A stretch of DNA of 64,000 nucleotides from Pisolithus tinctorius. Its lineage: Eukaryota; Basidiomycota; Agaricomycetes; Boletales; Pisolithaceae. A program made the translations under genes and the position numbers. Numbering within the stretch: the first letter of the stretch is position 1; every line of letters begins with the position of its first letter. The notes under the pieces are model-generated. The model worked only from the letters and a program-made list of their open reading frames with translations, was not told the DNA's origin and did no database searches. The stretch covers positions 1,178,001 through 1,242,000 of the forward strand of contig JANFAH010000015.1 in NCBI GenBank assembly GCA_024663395.1, read 5' to 3'. Below, piece after piece: positions 55,468-64,000 of the stretch.

Positions 55468-56575
55468 TTAGATATCGCCCATAATCCGCTTCCTAATATT
55501 GCTCGTTAGTACACGGACGGAAAGAAAGCCACGACCAAGGTAGAACAAAGAGAAAGGAAAACCCACAATATTTCCGGAGCCTCCCCCAACACACCATTCC
55601 CGCCCATCATCTCCCTCGCCCACACGTCCCTTATGAACCAGCCCACGTGTCCGACCGCACACCCAATTAAATCTCCAGCGGCAGCTTTCCAAGTACCGCT
55701 AATTACCCACGAAAAGAGGACGAGCGCGAGGGGAAGGTAAGGCGCCGAAATAGTGAAAATGCCAAAGAGAGAGATGGGAATGGAAGGGTGACGACGGGAC
55801 CAGACGTAGATTGGAACAAAGGCAAGGGAAGAGGAAAGGAAGGGTAAGTTGAAGAGGGGGGAGAGCAGCTGTCGCGTCGGTAAGTGAGAGACAAGGAAAA
55901 GATCGGTGGCGTAATGAACTTACAAGAAGCATGATGGAAGAAACAAAGAGTAACCAGAAGTAGTCCGCCTTCTTATTTGCAAACGAGGATTCTTCTAGCA
56001 TTCGACTATATCGCATGCTGGTGTGATAGCATTATTGTCAGGTAATCTTCAACGAACTGAATGAACGGAAAGAATATTACAAGAAGAACAGGTGGAACAC
56101 AAAATCCAGTGAGAACGGCCCAAAGTAAAAGAACGTGGTGAGCATGCGCCATGGCTATAAGCCATATCCATTATGCCACGTATACATGGGCAGACGAGTA
56201 GATATGTGGGTGAGAGGTTGAGTCGACAAGCGTCGCATCGACGCTTACGCTTACGCTCACCTGGGCATTAGTAAATGCAGATTTGAATGAAAAGTAGAGT
56301 TGGAGAGGCGTCACAACTTGGCATTGCTAGGTGTAATCATTCAGTCCGCATGTGTGAAATAATCGGCAGAGTTAGGACAAAGTAGTACATACCACTGCCA
56401 GACTAGTGGCGACGGCAAGGGCAAGCCATGCGCGCGTTATCGGTGGGACTTGCCACAGCCAAGCCTCGATTCCGACTGGCATCTCGACCAAGTTGGCAGC
56501 TGGGACGCGAGTCAAACTGGACTCAAGCGGGGATGATGGAAGTTGCGGGGAAGACACTCTAGTCGGCTGAGTCAT
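55468..56575 (-). CDS. DER1: Derlin (DER1 family ER membrane protein)
   Basis: Six exons: 56575-56393, 56326-56261, 56154-56081, 56017-55924, 55868-55567, 55492-55468; 247 residues, the usual Derlin size. Family blocks: PPITRAWLALAVATSLAVV, QVVTPLQLYFSFKSAF, WRMLTTFFYFGPFSLDFVFH, MRYSRMLEESSF, ADYFWLLFVSSIMLL, SSSLAFVPIYVWSRRHPS, FTISAPYLPLALVLFSW and GDLIGCAVGHVGWFIRDVW. WR and GxxxG-like motifs of the rhomboid pseudoprotease fold are present, with no catalytic Ser-His expected. Derlins form part of the ER retrotranslocation channel that exports misfolded proteins for proteasomal destruction. A TTG-led in-frame extension upstream was rejected in favour of the ATG. All introns are 52-110 nt with good GT-AG ends. 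Confidence 0.92.
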
Positions 56576-56712
56576 CAATTTCCTTTCTAGCCACAACTAA
56601 GATCGTCTTCCTTTTCGTCCCACCTCCTGGTGTCTGTGAATCAGTTCATTGAAACCGAGAAAAGCGCGAGAAGCAGCTTATTACTCCGCACACCAACATA
56701 AAGAACTCGAAA
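56576..56712. other. Derlin promoter side
   Basis: 137 bp between the Derlin start (minus) and the kinase-like relic (plus). Nothing specific recognised. Confidence 0.3.
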
Positions 56713-58560
56713 TTGAGTCTTGTGAACGCGTTTGCCACCTTCTTTCTACATAACTATCCTTACCTCTACTGGGTTCGCGGTGAAGAAGTTGTGTTCGAGA
56801 TCGAGATTTCGAAGAAAACGGACGTAGGGCAGCTTATGGAAGCCCTGAATCCTCCAAAAGTGGTCGCCTTCAAGGATATATGTAGGTGCAGAGATTCTCT
56901 ACCTCCCCCTCCTCGTGCCATCGGGCGCACATTATGAGCATGAACTGGGAAAGTAGAGGTCGCTTTGCAAGGGGCCTTCGCGCATGTTAGAAAAGCTGAC
57001 CTCCACTTTCCACGACACTTCCGATAGGGAACGGGTTGTCGTTGTCTGTCATCGTCATCGTGCGTATTCAGTTCTGCACAATAACATCAGAAACTCACGC
57101 CATCGTCACATGTAACCCATACCAGAATGGAGTTCTAGGTCCATTTCAGAAAAGAAATCTTGCTCGTGTCCGCTGTAGCGCATAACACGGACAGGGTTTA
57201 TTATCGGACTTGTAGCGGGATCGACAACATGGGGATGTGTTTCAAGGTGTTCCCATCTCGAAAGTCGAGTATCATCGATTGAATCCCCAAGTATTGGGGA
57301 CAGAGGAAGGAAAGTACATAAAATGTCTTGAACCATCAAGGCACCGATCCAGTCGAGTTGCCGTTTGGTGAATCAACGGTTACCTGGGGCCGTGTGTGTC
57401 TGGCCATCATGCTCCCAAGGGTACGTTTAATTTGTGTACACAATCTACTCCCGACGTAATTTGCTTTCACAGACGAGTCCAACAAGGCCATCGAGACACT
57501 GGAACGGGATCATACGAAGGTCTTTCGACTTCGAAAAATAACTGTAGAAATAGCACTCAAATGGACGATGAATGATGTACGAATGAACTTAGGAGGTGGA
57601 CGGTACTCATAAAACGGTGCAGCTGATATCGCAGAGATCGAGGAGATCCAAAACTCGCTGAGTTCCCCCTGGAAATATGATGTGGATCACCGTTCTTCTC
57701 TTGCCAACATCTAGTAGTCAAGAAAAACCTCAACGCTGTTCAGTCAGCCGTGCGTGCAAAACCCGATTTCAGAGTAGCTCTGGAGTACGCCAAAGGCAAA
57801 GACCTCTTTGACAGGTTATTCGAGACTCTTTCAGATCAAACTCGCAGGTTGGTGGTCTGCAACGAGCGAAAATTTATAACTTTCTATCGCATTCTACGTT
57901 GCTTTCAAAAAGACGTAAGCAAAATCCGCAAGCAGTGGTCTACCTGTTAATGCACTATTGATTATCGCGTCTTTGGGCTGGTTCATCCGCTTCTTCGTAT
58001 TCAGTGCCTCTGATTGACACATAACTGCAGCACAGCAGCACGAGGTCAAAATTCTTGAGTTCCTTGGCAGTATTCAACCTCCAATGAACGACACCATTTC
58101 TGGGGCCAAGTTCCGGCCAGCACAGAGCGGGGACTATGATCTCGGTGCCCATTGCTGGTGGCTACCTCACATCTCTCGAAAGGCCTGATGAGCATCTCTG
58201 GTCCATCGCCAGCCCAACGGATCTCTCAAACCAAAGAATATTATCATTCCTCTCGAGGGTGGCCATCTCTCCATCATCGACTTTAGCTCATCTACCCATT
58301 TGAAGAGTGGACGGCAAACATTCCGTGGCATTATTTGCACCACAAGGTACATCGCACCGGATGTCGAACGTAGGAATGCGTACAAGCCAATCCAAGCCGA
58401 CCTGTGGAGCTGTGGATAAACCTTGGAGGCCATGTGTTCAACCTGCAAAGCCCTATCCCGATCGCGATTCCCTCCTCGGCGCGGTTGCTGAACTGAAGAA
58501 CGAAGACCCTAAGCGTCAATGTAGGAGTGGATGGCTGGGGAGCCCCGGCGGAGAGGCCCA
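56713..58560 (+). pseudogene. Divergent protein-kinase-like gene with CRN-like start, probably decayed
   Basis: Left end: VRGEEVVFEIEISKKTDVGQ, then (after a frame change at about 56880) YVGAEILYLPLLVPSGAHYE, which resembles the ubiquitin-like N-terminus of Crinkler-type proteins. Middle: ERDHTKVFRLRKI (about 57510). Right: HEVKILEFLGSIQPPMND (about 58050), then SLKPKNIIIP, HLSIIDFSSSTHL, TRYIAPDVERRN and YKPIQADLWSCG followed by TAA (58414-58416). These correspond to catalytic loop, metal-binding DFG (here DFS), APE (here APD) and helix F of a kinase. The HRD stretch reads differently and stops interrupt the frame, so I call it a relic. A heavily spliced real gene remains possible. Confidence 0.45.
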
Positions 58561-58818
58561 TATGTGCACCTTAGTGAGTCGAACATTGATTATATACCTA
58601 CGCAGTCATCAATGTCGTAGTTACTTTATATACCGTTGCGAATGTTAACGTCGTTGTATACATACACCTATTCAGATGTCGATGTGTTTACTCGTAGCTC
58701 AGTTACTGGAGAATGCCGCCTACGATCAAGAACTTCCGAGTCAATGGGTATCCGCTTTGTTACAATAGAAAGTCACAAGTAAGTAGTAATAGCAAGTAAC
58801 TCTGATACACGAAGCAAT
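58561..58818. other. Intergenic, no gene seen
   Basis: 3' flank between the kinase relic and the convergent DUF4436-like gene. A TAGCTCAGTTACTGG word at 58696 looks like a tRNA A box, but there is no B box or acceptor stem. Confidence 0.4.
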
Positions 58819-60951
58819 CTACACATTCCTCTTCGACGATCTGTAACTACTCGATCTCGCCAATTCATATCTGTAAACACTACCAGGCCGTCCTCCAAAA
58901 GTCGAGAATGCGCTACGAGTGCCAGAGGTCCGCCGCGACTGCGTCTGAGCCTGCTGCTGCTGTCGATGCTGCTGTTGCTCAGGATGCGCAATTTCCTCTG
59001 AGTCAGAAGGCGACGGGGACCTCGATGCGATGACAAACGGTGCGGATTCGGAAGTCGAGGCGCCAGTGAGAAGCGACGGCGATGAGGCGATAGTGGTGGG
59101 AAACAACGAAGACGTCGGGGTGGGGGTCGTCGAGGTTGTAAGAAACGCGTCTGTATCGAAATCCCCTTTCTCCGTATCGCTCTCGTCACGGAGAAGACGA
59201 CCACGTTCTAGACTGACGGACGACGTCCGGGTCTGGTTTCTCCTCTTCGTCGCTAGGATAAGACGCTTGAGAGGGGTCGAAGTGGAATTCGGACCCGACT
59301 CAGTTTTCGTCCATGGCTTCGGATGTGAGCTTGGATCGGTACCGAAAGCCGCTGGAGAGGGTGGTGGTGGTGGTGCTTGTTTCGCTGGTTGCGTAGCGCG
59401 GGGATGGTAAGGAGTAGGCGGGGGCTCACTGACATTAATGCCAACATTACTTTCGTCCCGTCTGTCTTCGCCCTCCATACCTTCAAGCTCCCGGAGAATC
59501 ATCAGCAATAATAGAGCGAGAACAGATAAACTCGACAAAATCATCTGCGGAAAGAACCCAATACAGTCTTTATTCCCACAGCGACACACAATCGCGGTAA
59601 CCGTGAGTTAGCAAGCAAAATGTAAGGAGGGGGGGACACATACCTATTAACACCCCATCATACCCTGGGGCGTCTGGCATCGCATTCCTCAATTGTGGGA
59701 TTACGAGTAATACCATCAAACTGCCCCCAAGATGCTTGAGAATTGGTTTCGCTGAACGGGTGGTGCGATAAGTACTACACTTCCGCGCGAGGTAGACGCA
59801 CAGAAGCGTCGCGTGCGCGAGAAACCAGGATAGTGCGAATAAGAGAAGCGTGAAAGCACGGGCTTGGGCGGGCCGTGAGACGTACAGATCGATGTCGCGA
59901 GTTGGAATTTGAGTCGTTTGCACACCGTCGGTGCTACCGGAAGTGGTGGTGGGGGTGTTGGTAGGAGAAGACACGACTTCATAAGTCTCCACATCCACGC
60001 TCTCAATTACAAAACTGGACACTTGATCGATAGTCGCGAGTTTCTGGATCGGGATTGTCGTGTTAGAGGCGGAAACGGCGCGTAAGGTGCTAGTGAGGAC
60101 GTAGTTGTCGAAGGGGTATAGCCGGTCGAGATGGACATCGAGCGTGTGGTCGCTGTCGAACTGGACGAGGTTTTGGATGCTGGAGGATATATCATTTATT
60201 CCACGGTAGATTGAGACCGGGAATGAGTTAACAAACGTGACCATTAACGAGACCGATGCACGTACTCGCGTCGCCGCCCGGTCTGACTCACGAACGGGAG
60301 ATGAGAAGGGTCATATACCGCAGTCGGTTCAATTGAACTATTAGGCAGCCCATCAAATCGCATCCAACCCAACAAGCCAATGACCCTACCTATCGACATA
60401 TATCTCGAGATAAGAGCTCGGTAGCCCACATAGATCACTTCCGTGAACGCCAGCACTCCCATCGAGAACGTAACCGTCCCCACATCCGAGGATTGACCAC
60501 CGAATCCCGATCGAGGGTTCGTCGACGTCAACATCAACGTTTTCACCGAGAAGTACAATCTAAGGGGACGCGACCGGGTTAGTGAGGACGGAGTGAGACG
60601 GGACGAGGTGATACTACGTGCACTTACACCAGGGTTCGTCTGCGCGACGTCGTCCAAAGTTTTCTTGAAATATGGTTCGTCGGCGTCATGTCCCAAGAAC
60701 GAAAATGAGATCGCGACGGTGAAGAGGGTGGAGAGGAGAAGTGCGAGCACGAGCAGGGTGAGGGGGCGAATGGGTACGATCCCGTTCGTGCCGCGTGTTA
60801 CGTGCCCTGTTGGTCTTTCAACTGCTGACGTTGATGAACGTGTACGTGTATCTGCCCGAGGTGGTCCGTGGGGGATATTGCTTGGTTTACGTATTCTGAA
60901 GGGAAGGAGCGGAGAGGGGTGAGACTGGAGGATAGGAGTTGTGCCACCCAT
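58819..60951 (-). CDS. DUF4436-like multi-pass membrane protein
   Basis: ATG at 60951; exon 1 to 60628, exon 2 from 60559 (ATT, same phase). Several short introns follow; the last joins GVLI to DCIGFFPQM. Protein order: basic Pro/Ser N-terminus, one membrane helix (LTLLVLALLLSTLFTVAISF), a lumenal or external beta domain with VDVDEPSIGIRW, LGCGDGY, YLEIYVD, NLVQFDSDHTLDVHLDRLYP and DNYVLTSTLRAV, then three more helices (FTLLLFALSWFLAHATLL; LGGSLMVLLVIPQLRNAMP; ILSSLSVLALLLLMIL) and a disordered tail of about 230 residues, Ser/Thr/Pro-rich and probably cytosolic. The pattern matches fungal DUF4436 proteins, whose function is not established. The intron near 60260 to 60180 is the least certain. 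Confidence 0.72.
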
Positions 60952-61399
60952 CAGGCTTGTAATGCAGCTTGAACGACACAGTGCGTTGCTCGCAGGAGGA
61001 TGGAAGGATAAGAAAAAGATCAGTCCTCACGCAGCAGAACCCGACCGCTGACGTCCCGTTTACGCATTTCATGTAATCACAATCGCCGCAGAGTCCGTCG
61101 AGGCGCTGGTTGCTGCGTCGAAAACGGGTTTTTGGACCTCGGAAGCGAATATACAGGGGTGCTTGGCATCAGTGCTCAGCTTGAACTCACCTCGCGAAAG
61201 CACCGCTCGAAGCGAAGTGGAGGTAGTGCGGACATAGAGGACAACGGATGAGTGCACTCCACTTATCAGCATCATATCGAGAGAAGTTCGCTCTGCGTAC
61301 ACAGCTTGGTTGGTGAGAAATGCACGTGAAGATACTATTTCTTCTCCAACTTTTGGTACTGCATTTTGTGGGATACGTTTTGCACTTACTCGCCCTTGA
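60952..61399. other. Intergenic, head of DUF4436-like gene and tail of SMYD gene
   Basis: A 115-codon minus-strand frame (61413-61069) overlaps the SMYD stop region but has no motif and no splice link; rejected as a gene. Confidence 0.4.
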
Positions 61400-62902
61400 C
61401 TAAGTATCCCCACCGCTCAGCAACCCTGCCAACACCTCCAGCTCCTTTGCCGGACCCCCAGGATCGCCCTCCGGTCCGACAATGCGCAAGACCTGTTGTG
61501 CCAAGTCGAGACATACACGTGCGTAATGCACCGGATCAGTGATGAACGTGGACGGCCCGAGATCTGGGGATGTGACATGAGCATTCCACGCCGTTTTGGA
61601 CAGTTCGAGGAGGTGGAGACCTAATGGATATGTATCAGTTCACGAACGCGTCTCCAAAGACAGGGGAAGATAAACACACCAATTTGAGGATAATTTGGGG
61701 GGTATATGAGGACATATAAAGCGAGCACTGCTAGACCGCTCTCCAACGCGACGTCGAATGGTCCCTCGTGTGAAGCAGAGCTGAATCTGTCTGTGAGGTG
61801 CGTTAAAAAGGATTCATGCAGTGCTACGTGTAGTGAGGGCGGGAGAGTAGCCAGAGAGGGCAGAGTAGATGGGAGGGCGATGGACAAGTCGGAGGATGAG
61901 AGGCGCGGAAAGACGTGGTTAACAAGACGTGTACTGAGGGATGTGATGTCTGCCTCGGAGATAGGGGGAGGTGAAGCTGTCCTTCTGATGATGGAGAGGG
62001 CAGTGCAGGAAGGACAGGTACACGTAAACCCGTAGGTGAACTGGAAGATTTGCTGACGAGTATCTAGAAGGGCAGGGTCGACGTAGGATATGCAAATCTA
62101 AAGGCAGTGAGTGGAATGGACCTCGATCGATCGTCTAAAATAGATGCGTACTTCTTCGCCTGCTTCGATATCGCGCATGGCGACGATCGACATCTGTACC
62201 CGGTGTTGTCGATCAAACGTGTACTTTGGGAACGCGTTCGGGAGACACGAGTGGTTGAAAAGACGGCTTGCAAGGGGAAATATGCCATGTGCAATTGTGG
62301 TGAAGTGACTGTGAATGGCAAAGTTGTTGTTCCCGCATCGCCTGTACAGCTCGCTCGCAGAATGACTGGACTTGCGACTGGTCGTGAGTGGACATGTTGG
62401 AGGACAGGACAATCCCGAGACGGGCCCTGGGAGGAGAGACGCAAACGTGGCGAGCTCCTCGCTCGATGTGTCGGTTGCAGCGAATTCGGCGAGGAGGTGA
62501 GTGAGGAGGACGGCGTCGAGTTTCTGGTGTGTCTGGAGCTGTGCGAATGCAGGCGAGGAGGTGTAGCGCGCAAAGTTCGAGCAGTATTTCTTGTGGGCGG
62601 GCCAGTGGGCACGCTGGCCTTGACTCGGACTCGGTGGGTCAGACCATCTGAGGGGATGTGTTGGACGTACATTGAGCGTCGCAGTACCAGTACGACCCAC
62701 ACCCACTGCATCGTCGCAGGCGGAGGTCGGCCTCCTCGGGTGTAAGACAGCAGTCGCACCGCCGCCCCTTCTCGGCGCCGAGGAGGACCTGCGCGAGACA
62801 GGGGACTGCGACGAGGACTGTCCCCGCGGACACTCGGGTCTCGCTCACTGCTGTGTCGCGCGCTGTCGGGTGGGCTTGCAGGACAACTGGCATCGATGTC
62901 AT
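61400..62902 (-). CDS. SET and MYND domain protein (SMYD-type lysine methyltransferase-like)
   Basis: Start ATG at 62902 (MTSMPVVLQAHPTARDTAV); an alternative in-frame ATG lies at 62935. N-terminal SET half, then a MYND zinc finger split by an intron: CDCC, LRRCSGCGSYWYCDAQC, then QRAHWPAHKKYC after GTACGT...TCAAG. C-terminal SET part: ASRLFNHSCLPNAFPKY (NHS-C motif that holds the methyl donor), AMRDIEAGEEVRIYF, DPALLDTRQQIFQFTYGFTC, then CPSC post-SET cysteines. The C-terminal helical region ends GLLSGGDT with TAG at 61402-61400. SMYD proteins methylate histone or non-histone lysines; the substrate is unknown. Five or more short introns. Confidence 0.85.
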
Positions 62903-63346
62903 CGCACAAGACACTCGCTCAGCCAACCAGATCATCCATTAGATCACGACAACGTCTAATGGAGCCAACAGTGAAGTCATCATCCCAAACGACGAGGTAC
63001 GCGGAAAAGACATCTTTTCATAGGGTGCAACTTCTCTTCCTACGAACCCATGCACTTATCATTAGGAGTAGGATCACTTCTGCGGTACGCAAGAGAGGCG
63101 AGCTCGAATGGGTGGGTAAAGAAGATCCGCGAGAGACCCCAGCAAACCCGATCGAGCCAATGGCATGACCTTCGTACAAGGTTTTGGTCGTAATCAATAT
63201 TCGACGTGTAATATGTATATTCTCTCGGGACTCCGCAGGAGGTGTTCCATCCCTTTGTTTTAGTACACATTCACAACTCGAGGAAACGAACCAAGGAGGA
63301 ACATTTCTCCCATCCATTTCAACTCACACATCATGACTTCGGCCAC
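62903..63346. other. Intergenic between SMYD gene and aldo/keto reductase
   Basis: Promoter side of the SMYD gene and 3' flank of the reductase. Short frames without motifs. Confidence 0.4.
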
Positions 63347-64000
63347 TTAGGCATGCCCAAGTATAGCGGACGGTCGGTACTCTTTTTCCAAATCTTGTAT
63401 TTCTTCCGGTGTCAACTTGAGGTGCACAGCGGCTGGTGATTCGAATCAGAAGGATGACGCGTGACGATTAGATCATAGTATCGATCGCTGTACCAAGTGA
63501 TAATACACACCGATGATATCTTTCAAATTGTCGAGGCTAGTTGTGCCGACGATCGGGGCCGTCACATCTGGGTAATGGTTAGCGTGCCGGAAATGTAGGT
63601 GGTGGATATGAAATGGAGGTCAAGGATCAGAGTGGGAACGAGACTCACGATCTTTGCTGAGCATCCAAGCAATAGAGATCTGTGCCATGCTGACGCCTTT
63701 CTTCTTAGCGAGTTCTTCCACACTGTCGCATGCGCGCAAGAACGAGCAAGCGTGGGCGTGAGTTAGACTGAAGGACGGAACAAGACAATCTACGAACCGG
63801 TTGATGATCGTATCGCGTGCGGGAGATGCCTTGTATAACTGGACTCGACTACATTTTAAGAACGGGTGAGAGACGGCCACGATGAGTAAGAAGTCAGTCA
63901 TCACATACAAGTCGGTCTGGCTGCGTGTGGTTTCTTCTCCGAGAGGTCTCGTCAAGAGGCCGCGTGCAAGAGGAGACCAGGGGATGGCTCCGACGCCCAG
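63347..64000 (-). CDS. Aldo/keto reductase, C-terminal part (runs off window)
   Basis: Partial gene; the N-terminal barrel with the catalytic Tyr lies beyond 64000. Visible exons: GVGAIPWSPLARGLL, TRPLGEETTRSQTD, then YKASPARDTIINR, EELAKKKGVSMAQISIAWML, VTAPIVGTTSLDNLKDIIG and LKLTPEEIQDLEKEYRP, ending ILGHA with TAA at 63349-63347. PWSPLARG(L) and APIVG(T/A)..L..L are cofactor-binding signatures of the family, which reduces carbonyls with NADPH in the cytosol. Introns: 63909 to about 63850, 63799-63727, 63650-63571 and 63510-63431 (approximate), all with GT-AG ends. Confidence 0.9.

Noticed and set aside
57106..57339. 77-codon minus-strand ORF between Derlin and the kinase relic
   Set aside because: No recognisable content, and it is antisense to kinase-like coding traces.
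58690..58765. TAGCTCAGTTACTGG word resembling a tRNA A box
   Set aside because: No B box (GGTTCGANTCC) and no acceptor-stem complement.
61069..61413. 115-codon minus-strand ORF downstream of the SMYD gene
   Set aside because: It overlaps the SMYD stop in another frame and has no motif or splice link.
1..64000. CRISPR arrays, rRNA genes, bacterial operons
   Set aside because: No regularly spaced direct repeats with unique spacers, no rRNA-like sequence, and all credible genes are intron-bearing fungal genes or transposons.

Overview
The window is from a filamentous basidiomycete, most likely a wood-decaying agaricomycete. Evidence: short (about 50-65 nt) GT-AG introns in nearly every gene; three secreted copper oxidases of the AA14 (xylan-active LPMO) type; a chromodomain Ty3/gypsy retrotransposon; a Plavaka-type transposase; and a DDE transposase family common in Agaricomycetes. 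No rRNA, tRNA or CRISPR could be supported.

The window has two compartments. Bases 1 to about 42,490 are a nested transposon island: minisatellites and relic genes that have lost almost every CpG (1-5,334), then Ty3/gypsy copy A (from 5,335) whose 5' LTR holds a Ty1/copia element (5,480-11,364), which in turn holds a solo LTR (6,339-7,239). A second LTR element (X1) with a 733-bp LTR abuts the broken end of gypsy A at 15,009, and another solo LTR (17,048-17,951) interrupts one of its reading frames. CpG-depleted relics follow: a gag gene, a DDE transposase, an old LTR and minisatellites. Next come a casein kinase 1 pseudogene, an almost complete chromovirus (gypsy B, 28,567-36,601), a second copy of X (X2), and a Plavaka transposase gene. 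A short cox3-like mitochondrial fragment lies at the island edge.

Bases from about 42,490 to 64,000 are ordinary CpG-rich gene space. In order they carry three tandem minus-strand AA14 genes, an F-box-like gene, a small two-exon gene, Derlin (ER-associated degradation), a kinase-like relic on the plus strand, a DUF4436-like membrane protein, a SET/MYND (SMYD) protein and the 3' end of an aldo/keto reductase that runs off the window.

The island is shaped by CpG to TpG/CpA transitions. Aligned copies differ almost only as CG versus TG or CA; premature stops are CGA to TGA; conserved Arg codons became His, Cys or Trp. The points most worth following up are: (1) a spliced antisense gene inside gypsy B for a coiled-coil protein with a two-zinc-like cysteine motif; (2) an 11-nt complementarity between the predicted transcript start and the primer site of the gypsy element, which suggests Tf1-like self-priming; (3) a 9-nt micro-exon shared by the three AA14 genes; (4) the X retroelement family, whose small ORF is preserved in both copies.
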